18,892 bases of DNA, from assembly GCA_964606065.1 (NCBI GenBank), contig CAZSEX010000038.1, positions 1 to 18,892 of the forward strand, in the 5' to 3' direction. This DNA comes from JAFGHJ01 sp964606065 (GTDB lineage: Bacteria > Hydrothermota > UBA3072). How positions within the stretch are numbered: position 1 is the first letter of the stretch; every line of letters starts with the position of its first letter. Of this stretch, positions 1 to 7,218 are shown piece after piece. Under the pieces are notes generated by a model. The model saw nothing but the letters and a program-made list of their open reading frames with translations, ran no database searches and had not been told where the DNA came from. Position numbers and translations under genes: made by a program.

Positions 1-60
1 GAAACAACAAAGCATTTTTTCTATCCGTGTACATCCGTGTAAATCAGTGGCAATTTTAAA
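1..60. repeat. Dispersed repeat at the window start
   Basis: AACAACAAAGC followed by ATCCGTGTACATCCGTG and AAATCAGTGG. The parts recur in other gaps of this window (1200-1250, 11635-11660, 12760, 12840). Confidence 0.4.
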
Positions 61-82
61 TAGTCCCCGGGCTTGAGTTTTT

Positions 83-193
83 TTACGGCTTTTTTCTTTT
101 TCTGTACTTCTTTTCATCTATTATAAATAAGGTAGCTTTAAAATCTTTTTCTCTTTTTAATAAATCTTTAAGAACTTTATGGCATTTCTTCAT
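83..193 (-). pseudogene. Severed C-terminal part of the DUF5615 toxin
   Basis: Directly after the toxin's TAA, in the same frame, 36 sense codons run to the next TAA at 83-85. They encode a Lys-rich segment with VLKDLLKREKDF followed by ATLFIIDEKKYR. This matches the usual end of DUF5615 proteins, an amphipathic helix then a beta strand. Reading through the stop would give 119 residues, the normal family length. The simplest explanation is a recent nonsense mutation. The first codon after the stop is ATG, so reinitiation or expression as a separate peptide cannot be excluded, though I see no clear Shine-Dalgarno. Confidence 0.6.
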
Positions 194-442
194 TTAAGAT
201 TTATTTTTTACTTTTAAGAGTATTATTCCGTTGTGAGAAGACGGAGGATATTTGATTATATTTCCAAACCCTTTGTCATAAGTCACAAGAACATATCCTT
301 CCTCACTCGCAAGACTAAATAATTCACTATCAGATGCGCCTGACATTTTATAATCTTTTACGTTTACAGTTTTATATTTTAAGTTTTTTAGAAATTTCTC
401 AGTTTGAATTGAAACGCACTCATCAATAAAGAAGACAGGCAT
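194..442 (-). CDS. DUF5615 PIN-like toxin, shortened by an in-frame stop
   Basis: An 82-residue protein of the DUF5615 family, small PIN-like proteins that act as the putative RNase toxin in pairs with DUF433 antitoxins. The expected acidic residues are all visible: Asp7-Glu8 in the first strand (FFIDE), Asp38 in GASDSELF and Asp56 in VTYDKGFGN, a pattern consistent with a metal-binding PIN-like active site. The ATG lies 3 bases after the antitoxin stop, so the two genes form one operon read from the promoter at 701-729. The family is usually about 110-120 residues. Here a TAA at 194-196 stops the frame just after the KVKNKS strand, and the same frame continues for 36 more codons with the sequence expected of the family C-terminus (see 83-193). 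The product may be inactive or altered. Family assignment is confident; toxicity is inferred from the family. Confidence 0.8.
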   Translation of the reverse strand: MPVFFIDECVSIQTEKFLKNLKYKTVNVKDYKMSGASDSELFSLASEEGYVLVTYDKGFGNIIKYPPSSHNGIILLKVKNKS

Positions 443-445
443 CTA

Positions 446-679
446 TCAACTTTTAACGTAATGAATCTCTTCTTCTTCAAGAATTTGAGTAAGATATTTA
501 ATACAGGAAAGTATATCCTCTTTTTTTAGAACCGGGTAATGTTCTTTTATTATTTCTTCGGGTGTCAAACCCTCACTTAATAATGATAAAACCAATTTTA
601 CGGGAACGCGAGTCCCTTTTATATGGGGCTCTCCATGAAGTATATTTCCGTCTACTTCTATTCTTTCAAAAACCTTCAT
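446..679 (-). CDS. DUF433 antitoxin
   Basis: A 77-residue DUF433 protein, a small winged-HTH-like family that serves as antitoxin and probable autorepressor beside PIN-like toxins. Visible family signature: an N-terminal strand pair (FERIEVDGNILHGEPHIKGTR), then the helical part LVLSLLSEGLTPEEIIKEHYP, then a second helix pair ending in a Glu-rich tail (ILEEEEIHYV). The antitoxin is first in the operon and the toxin starts 3 bases downstream, the usual order for such pairs. A GAGG element sits a few bases before the ATG, and a good promoter lies directly upstream (701-729). Binding of its own promoter is inferred from the family, not shown. Confidence 0.85.
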   Translation of the reverse strand: MKVFERIEVDGNILHGEPHIKGTRVPVKLVLSLLSEGLTPEEIIKEHYPVLKKEDILSCIKYLTQILEEEEIHYVKS

Positions 680-700
680 TTCTTTTGCCTCATTATTTTA

Positions 701-729
701 ATATTAATCTAATTTTATATAAAAGTCAA
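701..729 (-). promoter_or_regulatory. Promoter of the toxin-antitoxin operon
   Basis: On the minus strand TTGACT (724-729) is followed after 17 bases by TAATAT (701-706), giving a start about 15 bases before the antitoxin ATG. Matches to the sigma-70 consensus are 5/6 at -35 with ideal spacing. Prediction from sequence only. Confidence 0.6.
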
Positions 730-789
730 GCATCAAATATTTTAAGATTAAGGAGTAGGATTTGGTGTTTAGGATTAGAAGAGAAGCGA

Positions 790-900
790 GAATATCAACG
801 GGGTCGGACCTTGAAATGTGAAAAGATTAGCTGCGTCATGAGTCGCGCGTCTTGCGTCAAAAAACGAAAATCATTTAGTATATTTCGTGTGTTTCGTGGT
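790..900. repeat. Intergenic repeat remnants
   Basis: This stretch has no believable gene. It contains the small palindrome GGTC-G-GACC (802-810), followed by TTGAAATGTGAAAAGA, a string that resembles intergenic repeats I have seen near REP-type elements. It then has runs like GAGTCGCGCGTCTTGCGTC and TTTCGTGTGTTTCGTGG that belong to the same low-complexity 'CGTG' repeat style as other gaps in this window. Assignment as degenerate repeats is by eye. Confidence 0.35.
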
Positions 901-911
901 TCAAAATTTCC

Positions 912-939
912 TTGACATTATTTTTTGATGAGATAAATT
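912..939 (+). promoter_or_regulatory. Possible promoter of the 53-residue ORF
   Basis: TTGACA (912-917), then 16 bases, then TAAATT (934-939). The predicted start would fall at or just inside the Shine-Dalgarno of the small ORF at 956, which weakens the call: the mRNA would have an almost absent 5' leader. Confidence 0.35.
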
Positions 940-955
940 TGTGGAGGGAACAGTC

Positions 956-1117
956 ATGAAAAATGAACGAAAAATAATTAAAGAACTAAAAAAATGGTTG
1001 AAGGAAAAAGAAAAGGGTTTTAAACAGGCGCAAGTCTGGACCCATTCTCGCTTGTTCTGCCAGGAAGTTCTCGACAAGATTGAAGAATTGGAGAAAAAAT
1101 CCCACCGCAACAAATAG
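956..1117 (+). CDS. Small charged protein of unknown function (53 aa)
   Basis: An ATG at 956 preceded by a strong GGAGGG (943-948) opens a 53-codon frame ending in TAG at 1115. The product is rich in Lys and Glu, with a predicted amphipathic helix at each end (IIKELKKWLKEKEKG and FCQEVLDKIEELEKKS) around a short QVWTHSRL segment. There is no signal peptide or membrane segment. I do not recognise the family. Support for its being real: a good Shine-Dalgarno, a possible promoter just upstream, and composition unlike a random frame. A 43-bp imperfect palindrome follows 8 bases after the stop and may end or stabilise its transcript. It could still be a chance ORF in an otherwise gene-poor gap. 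Confidence 0.5.
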   Translation: MKNERKIIKELKKWLKEKEKGFKQAQVWTHSRLFCQEVLDKIEELEKKSHRNK

Positions 1118-1125
1118 CCCAGCGC

Positions 1126-1168
1126 CCAAACTAAACACTTATATCCTGGATATATGTGTGTAGTTTGG
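1126..1168. repeat. 43-bp imperfect palindrome (long hairpin)
   Basis: Two 21-base arms, 1126-1146 and 1148-1168, are complementary at 19 of 21 positions around a single central base. The arm begins CCAAACTA and ends TATATCC. There is no run of T directly after, so it is not a textbook terminator. It lies 8 bases past the stop of the 53-residue ORF. It could be a structured 3' end, a processing site or a tiny mobile-element remnant. Confidence 0.6.
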
Positions 1169-1199
1169 ATAATAATATTATGTAAACTTTTTAGTTGGT

Positions 1200-1250
1200 T
1201 GGTAGTAAAACAAAACAATCCTTTTAAATCCGTGTTTATCTGTTTTAATG
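1200..1250. repeat. Dispersed 'ATCCGTGTTTATCTG' repeat fragment
   Basis: The text AAATCCGTGTTTATCTGTTTTAAT matches the style of 24-52 at the window start (ATCCGTGTACATCCGTG) and 11635-11660 (AATCTGTGTTTTCAGTG). These are degenerate members of one intergenic repeat family. Confidence 0.4.
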
Positions 1251-1265
1251 AACAACTTTCAAAAC

Positions 1266-1294
1266 TTGACAAATGTTAAAAAAAATGATAATAT
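1266..1294 (+). promoter_or_regulatory. Promoter of the OmpA-like gene
   Basis: TTGACA (1266-1271), 17 bases, TAATAT (1289-1294), about 35 bases before the start codon. This is one of the best consensus matches in the window. An AAGGAGGTTAT ribosome site follows at 1316-1326. Confidence 0.65.
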
Positions 1295-1329
1295 TTAAAT
1301 AATTATATAACATTCAAGGAGGTTATATT

Positions 1330-2550
1330 ATGATTAGAAAGTTGTTTTTGTTATTATTTGTGATGGTTTGTCTGTTCTGTCATTTGGGATTTAACATCTA
1401 TGCAGAATCAAACGAGCAGTCGCTTGTCGCTTTCTCATCCGGAGCATTAATTGTAGAAACTGCCCCTGAATACAACCCTGAATGGGGAAATTTTATGATT
1501 ACCGACGAAAATCCGCAAACCGGCTGGTGCTGTCCTGAAGGGAAAATTTCGAATAATACATTTGTGTTCGAACTTGCCGAAAAAAGTGTAATTGATAGCT
1601 TACAGTTTGATACGTATAATATAGACAAAGAGGGGCGTGGGGCAAAGGACATTCTTGTTGAACTCTCGGATGCGGGTCCCAAAGAGGGATTTACTAAAAT
1701 CGCCGGTGTATCGCTTGTCGATAAGGAAGATAATCAAAAATTTCCGGTAAAGGTTGATAAATCCGGAAAGTGGCTTCGACTCACCATCCTGAATAATCAC
1801 GGTTGTAGCGAATATACGGAACTCATGGAGTTTCACGCCTACGGAAAACAGCTGACAGAAACGCCATTCCCCGATGTTTCGGGAACTTATAAAACCAATT
1901 ATAATAACTTTCATCTCCTGCAGGAGGGGACATCGGTCACCGGATGTTATGAATACGATGAAGGCTTATTAAATGGAGGTATTGAAGGGCGTATTATGAA
2001 ATTTACCTGGAGACAAAAAAATTCTAAAGGTCCGGCAATCATGGTGTTTACCTCCGATGGCAAAAAGTTCATTGGTCGGTGGTGGTATGAAGGGATGGAA
2101 GATGAAACAGGTAGAATATGGGACGGTACAAAAATATCTAAAGAAGTTGGCGGTTGTCCGCACTGGGAAGGAGGAATGCAGGAACAAATAACAAAGGAGC
2201 TTTTAGAGTTTGGGAGGACAAGGCTTTACGGAATTAATTTTGATGTCGATTCAGATATCATTCGGGATGAATCAAAACCCACTCTGGATAAAATTATCGC
2301 CATGCTTAAGTCAGAATCAGATATGAAACTGACTATTGAAGGGCACACCGACTCAGACGGACCAACCGAAAAAAATCAAACCCTTTCCGAGGAACGCGCA
2401 GAATCGGTTAAATCGTATCTGGTCTCCGGAGGTGTTTCCGCCTCGCGGCTTTTCACAAAAGGATACGGAGAATCTACACCGGTCGCCCCCAATACGACTA
2501 CCACCGGGAAAGCCCAGAATCGGCGCGTGGAACTGGTGGTTAAAAAGTAG
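1330..2550 (+). CDS. Secreted F5/8C-like and OmpA-domain protein
   Basis: A 406-residue envelope protein. Residues 1-25 form a signal peptide with a strongly hydrophobic core and a likely cut after IYA. Residues about 30-172 look like a discoidin (F5/8 type C)-like beta sandwich: TDENPQTGWCCPEG, FVFELAEKSVIDSLQFDTYN and KWLRLTILNNHG are the usual strand and edge motifs. Residues about 180-270 are a second beta-rich region (SGTYKTNYNNFHLLQEG, then GRWWYEG). Residues about 296-406 are a clear OmpA C-terminal domain: GHTD with Asp341, LSEERAESV, and NRRVE with Arg398-Arg399, the residues that hold diaminopimelate in peptidoglycan. It probably anchors a ligand-binding head to the cell wall in the periplasm. 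AAGGAGGT precedes the ATG. It appears monocistronic. The OmpA call is firm; the N-terminal fold is inferred from pattern only. Confidence 0.8.
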   Translation: MIRKLFLLLFVMVCLFCHLGFNIYAESNEQSLVAFSSGALIVETAPEYNPEWGNFMITDENPQTGWCCPEGKISNNTFVFELAEKSVIDSLQFDTYNIDKEGRGAKDILVELSDAGPKEGFTKIAGVSLVDKEDNQKFPVKVDKSGKWLRLTILNNHGCSEYTELMEFHAYGKQLTETPFPDVSGTYKTNYNNFHLLQEGTSVTGCYEYDEGLLNGGIEGRIMKFTWRQKNSKGPAIMVFTSDGKKFIGRWWYEGMEDETGRIWDGTKISKEVGGCPHWEGGMQEQITKELLEFGRTRLYGINFDVDSDIIRDESKPTLDKIIAMLKSESDMKLTIEGHTDSDGPTEKNQTLSEERAESVKSYLVSGGVSASRLFTKGYGESTPVAPNTTTTGKAQNRRVELVVKK

Positions 2551-2667
2551 AAATGAGATAAAGCGATTAACTTTTTCGCATAGAGGTTCTTTTTTTTCTG
2601 ACAATCCCGGAGTTTATTTTAATTGATGTCCAGATAATACCTGATATCTAAAAACTAAATTCCCCCC

Positions 2668-2695
2668 TTGCGTTTCTTGGAAGTTCTTATATCTT
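2668..2695 (+). promoter_or_regulatory. Possible promoter of ppdK
   Basis: TTGCGT (2668-2673), 16 bases, TATCTT (2690-2695), 78 bases before the ppdK ATG. Each hexamer matches the consensus only in part. It is the best pair I could find in the 223-base gap, so this is tentative. Nothing else is recognised in that gap. Confidence 0.3.
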
Positions 2696-2773
2696 GTGGG
2701 CAGTAAACATAAATTGGTTAACTTTATGGATAACTGAAATGCTTTTTTCCAAGAATAAAAAGGAGGAATAATA

Positions 2774-5434
2774 ATGGAAAAAATGGTGTACTTCTTTGGT
2801 GAGGGTAAAGCAGAGGGCAATATTACTATGAAAAAGACTCTGGGTGGTAAAGGCGCCGGTCTTGCGGAGATGACAAATATCGGTATTCCTGTTCCTCCGG
2901 GTTTTACCATTACTTCCCAGTGTTGTTTATATTATGAAAAACATAAAGAATATCCGGAAGGTCTCGAAGATCAGATAAACGAGAATTTAAAAAAATTAGA
3001 AGACGCTATGGATCAAAAATTCGGTTCGATAGAAAACCCGCTATTGGTTTCGGTTCGTTCCGGAGCAGCTATTTCGATGCCGGGTATGATGGACACGATT
3101 TTAAATCTGGGATTGAATGAAGAAATAATCGATAATCTGTCTGATAGTACAAATTCTCGTTTTGTTTATGATAGTTACCGCCGTTTAATCCAGATGTATG
3201 GTGATGTTGTAATGGGTGTGGAGCATGAGGATTTTGAAAAAATAATTCAGGATACCAAGGATAAAAAAGGCGTTAAACAAGATGCCGAGTTAACCGCGGA
3301 CGATTGGAAGGAAATTGCCGGTAGATTTAAGAAACTTGTCAAAGAAGAAACAGGTAAAGATTTTCCGGAAAATCCGAAGGATCAGCTGTTGGGTGCTGTT
3401 AATGCGGTTTTTTCTTCATGGGATAATAAGAGGGCAAGAGAATACAGGAGAATAAATAATATTCCGGGCGACCTTGGTACCGCTGTAAACGTCCAGGCTA
3501 TGGTATTTGGAAACAGAGGAGAAGGTTGTGCTACCGGTGTAGCTTTTACTCGTAATCCCGCCACAGGAGAGAATATTTTTTACGGTGAGTATTTGCTGGA
3601 TGCGCAGGGTGAAGATGTCGTAGCCGGAATAAGAACTCCCGGTCCGATTAGCCACAAGCAAAAAGAAGCATCAGGGTCCGAAATAGACGCTTTCGAAGAT
3701 ATAATGCCCGGTGTTTACCAGGAATTGGAGGATGTTAGAAAAAAACTCGAGGGGCATTTTAAAGATATGGAAGATCTGGAATTTACGGTTGAAGAAAACA
3801 AATTGTGGATTCTTCAGACACGAACCGGTAAAAGAACCGCTATGGCGGCTGTAAAGATAGCAGCGGATATGGTTGACGAGGGTTTGATAGACCGGGAAGA
3901 AGCAATTATGAGAGTTAGCTCGGATCAGGTTGACCAGTTGTTGCATCCTATGATAGATCCCGGGGCGGATATCAAAGTTATTGCTAAAGGTCTTCCCGCT
4001 TCTCCCGGAGCTGCATCGGGAGCTGTTGTGTTTACAGCGGATGACGCAGTGGAAAAAGCTAAGTCCGGGAAAAAGGTTCTGCTGGTGCGTCACGTGACTT
4101 CTCCTGAAGATATTGCCGGAATGCACGCGGCTGAAGGTATTTTAACCTCGAGAGGAGGAATGACTTCTCACGCGGCTGTTGTAGCAAGAGGTATGGGAGC
4201 TCCATGTATTGTCGGAGCTGAAGATATTTCTATAGATTATAAGAATAAAACTTTTACGGTTGAAGACATTACCGTTAAAGAGGGTGATCCTCTGACTATC
4301 GATGGAACGACAGGCAGGGTTATTCTTGGTGATGTTCCGACTATCAAACCCGAAATTTCAGGGAATTTCGAAAAAATAATGGAATGGGCGGACGAAGTGA
4401 GAAAATTGGGAGTAAGAGCTAATGCAGATACCCCTGCCGATGCGAAACAGGCTCGTGATTTCGGAGCGGAAGGTATAGGTCTTGCGAGAACGGAACATAT
4501 GTTTTTCGGTGAGGACAGGATTCCCGCTATGAGGGAGATGATTCTTTCCGATACTCCTGAACAGAGAAAGAAAGCGCTTTCTAAGATACTCCCTATGCAG
4601 AGAGGTGATTTTGAGGGTCTTTTCAAAGCGATGGACGGATATCCGGTTATAATAAGACTTCTCGATCCGCCACTGCATGAATTTTTGCCTGAAGATAAAA
4701 GGGCTATAGAAGAGCTCGCAAAGAATATGGATATTTCCGTTGACAAAGTAGAGGAAAAGATATTGAGTCTTCATGAAGCAAATCCCATGCTCGGTCTTCG
4801 TGGATGCAGACTCGGTATTTTGATTCCTGAAATAACTGAAATGCAGGCAAGGGCGATTATTGAAGCTGCCGTTAATGTGGCAAACGAGAATGTTGAAGTT
4901 ATTCCGAAGATTATGATCCCTCTTGCGGGACGAAAAGAAGAAGTTGCCGCGCAGAGAGAAATTATAGAGAAAGTAGCAAAGGCGGTTTTCGAAGAAAAAG
5001 GTAAAACGGTCGAGTATCAGGTAGGAACCATGATAGAACTTCCCAGAGCCGCTTTGACCGCCGATAAAATAGCTGAAGCAGCCGATTTCTTCTCTTACGG
5101 GACAAACGATTTAACTCAAACCACCTTTGGTTTTTCGAGAGATGATGTTGGTAAGTATACTCCCGAGTATATCGAAAAGGGTATTTTAACAGCGGATCCC
5201 TTCCAGACCCTGGATCAGGAAGGCGTTGGTCAATTAATCGAAATGGGTTTGAAGGAAGGCAAAAAAACAAACCCGAATTTAGAAGTGGGTATATGCGGCG
5301 AACATGGAGGAGACCCCGCATCGATTGAATTTTGTCATAAAATCGGTCTCGATTATGTTAGCTGTTCTCCTTTTAGAGTTCCAGTGGCAAGACTTGCCGC
5401 CGCTCAGGCGGTTTTAAAGGACAAAAAAAGCTAA
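2774..5434 (+). CDS. ppdK: Pyruvate, phosphate dikinase
   Basis: An 886-residue cytosolic enzyme that interconverts pyruvate + ATP + Pi with PEP + AMP + PPi. The length is normal for the family. Three domains are clear. The first is an N-terminal ATP-grasp with GGKGAGLAEM (Lys26) and the SVRSGAAISMPGMMDT loop. The second is the swivelling phosphohistidine domain, with His466 in GGMTSHAAVVARG. The third is the C-terminal PEP/pyruvate barrel, with Arg572 in GLARTEHMFF, Arg628 in RLLDPPLHEF and catalytic Cys841 in GICGEHGGDP. All key residues are present. AAGGAGG lies 7 bases before the ATG. The enzyme probably works in glycolysis or gluconeogenesis using PPi, common in anaerobes. The gene is closed by a strong terminator, so it is likely monocistronic. 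No PPDK regulatory protein gene is nearby. Confidence 0.97.
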   Translation: MEKMVYFFGEGKAEGNITMKKTLGGKGAGLAEMTNIGIPVPPGFTITSQCCLYYEKHKEYPEGLEDQINENLKKLEDAMDQKFGSIENPLLVSVRSGAAISMPGMMDTILNLGLNEEIIDNLSDSTNSRFVYDSYRRLIQMYGDVVMGVEHEDFEKIIQDTKDKKGVKQDAELTADDWKEIAGRFKKLVKEETGKDFPENPKDQLLGAVNAVFSSWDNKRAREYRRINNIPGDLGTAVNVQAMVFGNRGEGCATGVAFTRNPATGENIFYGEYLLDAQGEDVVAGIRTPGPISHKQKEASGSEIDAFEDIMPGVYQELEDVRKKLEGHFKDMEDLEFTVEENKLWILQTRTGKRTAMAAVKIAADMVDEGLIDREEAIMRVSSDQVDQLLHPMIDPGADIKVIAKGLPASPGAASGAVVFTADDAVEKAKSGKKVLLVRHVTSPEDIAGMHAAEGILTSRGGMTSHAAVVARGMGAPCIVGAEDISIDYKNKTFTVEDITVKEGDPLTIDGTTGRVILGDVPTIKPEISGNFEKIMEWADEVRKLGVRANADTPADAKQARDFGAEGIGLARTEHMFFGEDRIPAMREMILSDTPEQRKKALSKILPMQRGDFEGLFKAMDGYPVIIRLLDPPLHEFLPEDKRAIEELAKNMDISVDKVEEKILSLHEANPMLGLRGCRLGILIPEITEMQARAIIEAAVNVANENVEVIPKIMIPLAGRKEEVAAQREIIEKVAKAVFEEKGKTVEYQVGTMIELPRAALTADKIAEAADFFSYGTNDLTQTTFGFSRDDVGKYTPEYIEKGILTADPFQTLDQEGVGQLIEMGLKEGKKTNPNLEVGICGEHGGDPASIEFCHKIGLDYVSCSPFRVPVARLAAAQAVLKDKKS

Positions 5435-5472
5435 AAAGATCATATGAGTTTCAATTTTTTCGTACACCTCTA

Positions 5473-5507
5473 CAAACAAGGGTCTTCGGACCCTTGTTTG
5501 TTTTTGT
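5473..5507 (+). terminator. Rho-independent terminator of ppdK
   Basis: A perfect 12-base stem (5473-5484 with 5489-5500) closed by the very stable TTCG tetraloop and followed by TTTTTGTT. It starts 39 bases after the ppdK stop. Confidence 0.93.
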
Positions 5508-5536
5508 TGACCAGTACATCGCGAGGAAAAAATATT
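5507..5536 (+). promoter_or_regulatory. Possible promoter of the propeller gene
   Basis: TTGACC (5507-5512), 18 bases, AATATT (5531-5536), immediately after the ppdK terminator and about 46 bases before the next start codon. The -10 match is modest. Confidence 0.35.
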
Positions 5537-5582
5537 TATTCTTGGATGTCGGCTTTTATGAATATTATTTTTTTGTAGATAA

Positions 5583-6998
5583 ATGATGAAATTTATTAGA
5601 ATTGTGTTTTTTTTCATATTGTTTTTTTTAGACGTTTTCGCACACAGGATTGATTCTTTGACTAATTGGATAGTGAACTCGACGCCTGTTGTTTCTCCCC
5701 AGGGTTCTCCTGAGTGGATAGTATGGAAGACCGATCCGTGCGTTATAAGAGATGGCAATGAATCGTTTATGTATTTTGGAGCCAATGATAGCGGTGTTAG
5801 TACACAGATTGGAAGAGCTATATCTTTCGATTGGGTAAATTGGATACCGGATACAATGCAAATAATGATACCGCTTGGGGCCGAAGGAACCTGGGACGAT
5901 ACAGAAGTGGAAACCCCTTTTGCGTTGATTGACGAATCCGCGCCGGATTCGGAAAGATATAAAATGTGGTACGCAGGAAAGGGGAACGCGGGTAGCAATA
6001 GACCTGATTTTGTTTATCAGATAGGCTATGCTTATTCATCTGAAGGTATAAACTGGATAAAGTATAATAACCCTGCAAATGATAGCGATCCGCGCTTTTC
6101 CGAAAGCGACCCTGTATTACCTATACCTGAATTTATCGTAGATGGAGAAGATACGATTCCGGAGACAATAAGTTATGATTCGTGGTCGACAGCAGAGCCT
6201 TCGGTTGTTTTTGAAAACGATACTTTTAAACTTTATTATCTTGGATTGGGTTTAGTCGATGATGTTTTCGCGCATTGGGTTGCCCGGGCAACCTCTACGA
6301 ATGGCTACGAGTGGGAAAGGGATTCTATTGTTTGTGCGCCTTGCTTTACCGGTAAAGAAGCGACCGGAATTGCGTGTCCGGCTGTAATTAAACAAAATAA
6401 TGAGTATTTATTATTTTATAGTATGGTTGAACTGCCGTATGATTCATTTGCAAATATTGAAAGAGGTAGCATTGGTCTGGCGAAGTCTACCGATGGGTTT
6501 GATTTTTCGCGGGTTTCTTCACAACCTATTTTAGACCATGGCCCTTCCGGGAGTTATTACGAATCCGGTTTATTTGCTCCTTCTCCAATTATTAAAAATG
6601 ATTCGTTATATGTGTATTTTAGTTCTATAGTATACAGACCTCTTGATCCTGTTTTTGAGCCCTTTATTGGTTATGCGAAAGCCCCGTTATTTTCAGCTTA
6701 TATCAAGAACGACGATGTTTTTTATTTTGAAGCGGCGAAAAATCGCCCCGAACCATTTACTTCAGAGACGATTATTTTTTATAAATTATCAGAACAGAAT
6801 TATGTTAATTTATCGGTGTTTGATTTATCCGGCAGAAAAATAAAAACATTGGTTTCAGAGCAGCAGTTTGCCGGTTCTCATTCGGTTGTCTGGGATGGTA
6901 AAGATGATAAAAATCGAGAAGTAACTTCCGGAATTTACTTTTATCGCTTCGAAACGCCAGGTTTTAGATCTACCGGAAAGATGACTATGTTAAAATAA
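5583..6998 (+). CDS. Secreted five-bladed beta-propeller protein with sorting-like tail
   Basis: A 471-residue exported protein. Residues 1-20 are a signal peptide (RIVFFFILFFLDVFA). The body shows repeats typical of the GH43/GH32/GH130-like five-bladed propeller: TDPCVIRDG near residue 50, then blade motifs IGRAISFDWVNW, IGYAYSSEGINW, ARATSTNGYEWE, IGLAKSTDGFDF and a last IGYAK. The first blade Asp51-Pro52 fits the sugar-binding end of such enzymes, but I cannot identify the catalytic acids, so glycosidase activity is only possible. The last 70 residues (LSVFDLSGRKIKTLV, AGSHSVVWDGKD, SGIYFYRF) form a FlgD-like/type A sorting-like module, suggesting outer-membrane export or attachment. An in-frame TAA lies directly before the ATG, fixing the start at 5583 or 5586. 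No Shine-Dalgarno is visible, unlike its neighbours. Confidence 0.8.
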   Translation: MMKFIRIVFFFILFFLDVFAHRIDSLTNWIVNSTPVVSPQGSPEWIVWKTDPCVIRDGNESFMYFGANDSGVSTQIGRAISFDWVNWIPDTMQIMIPLGAEGTWDDTEVETPFALIDESAPDSERYKMWYAGKGNAGSNRPDFVYQIGYAYSSEGINWIKYNNPANDSDPRFSESDPVLPIPEFIVDGEDTIPETISYDSWSTAEPSVVFENDTFKLYYLGLGLVDDVFAHWVARATSTNGYEWERDSIVCAPCFTGKEATGIACPAVIKQNNEYLLFYSMVELPYDSFANIERGSIGLAKSTDGFDFSRVSSQPILDHGPSGSYYESGLFAPSPIIKNDSLYVYFSSIVYRPLDPVFEPFIGYAKAPLFSAYIKNDDVFYFEAAKNRPEPFTSETIIFYKLSEQNYVNLSVFDLSGRKIKTLVSEQQFAGSHSVVWDGKDDKNREVTSGIYFYRFETPGFRSTGKMTMLK

Positions 6999-7000
6999 AT

Positions 7001-7018
7001 TAATTCAATGGTGAATTA
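7001..7018 (+). terminator. Weak hairpin after the propeller gene
   Basis: TAATTCA (7001-7007) pairs with TGAATTA (7012-7018) around a 4-base loop, just after the stop codon. The stem is AT-rich and lacks a T-run, so termination here is uncertain. Confidence 0.25.
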
Positions 7019-7103
7019 GTCCCGCGTGCGATGTAAAAAGGAAAGCCTTTCGAATATTATTACTTTTCTTTGAATATTTATTCATTTTTTTTTAAATTAC
7101 CCC

Positions 7104-7131
7104 TTGACAGCGTGGGGAAAGTTTATATATT
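7104..7131 (+). promoter_or_regulatory. Promoter of the carAB operon
   Basis: TTGACA (7104-7109), 16 bases, TATATT (7126-7131), which would give a leader of roughly 140 bases before carA. The long leader holds the hairpin at 7194-7218. Confidence 0.6.
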
Positions 7132-7193
7132 CGAGACGGGTTAATTGGTGATCAAAAAAGAAAAAAATAGAAATATATATAAGAAATTATGCA

Positions 7194-7218
7194 ATGCCTG
7201 GTTCCAGGCATATTTTTT
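7194..7218 (+). promoter_or_regulatory. Attenuator-like hairpin in the carA leader
   Basis: ATGCCTG (7194-7200) pairs with CAGGCAT (7205-7211) around GTTC, followed by A and six T. This is the form of an intrinsic terminator, placed between the carA promoter and the carA start. Pyrimidine operons are often controlled by leader termination, so UTP- or PyrR-type attenuation is a fair inference. I see no sequence that is clearly an anti-terminator or a PyrR site. A 27-codon GTG frame (7148-7231) overlaps the hairpin and could be a leader peptide, but its ribosome site is poor. Confidence 0.55.

Noticed and set aside
562..915. 117-codon plus-strand frame
   Set aside because: It runs over the antitoxin gene on the other strand and through repeat text; there is no ribosome site and no domain.
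901..1272. 123-codon minus-strand frame
   Set aside because: It lies opposite the small ORF and palindrome, has no ribosome site or recognisable domain, and is rich in residues typical of the complement of A-rich DNA.
4237..4746. 169-codon minus-strand frame inside ppdK
   Set aside because: Antisense shadow of a strongly conserved gene; no ribosome site.
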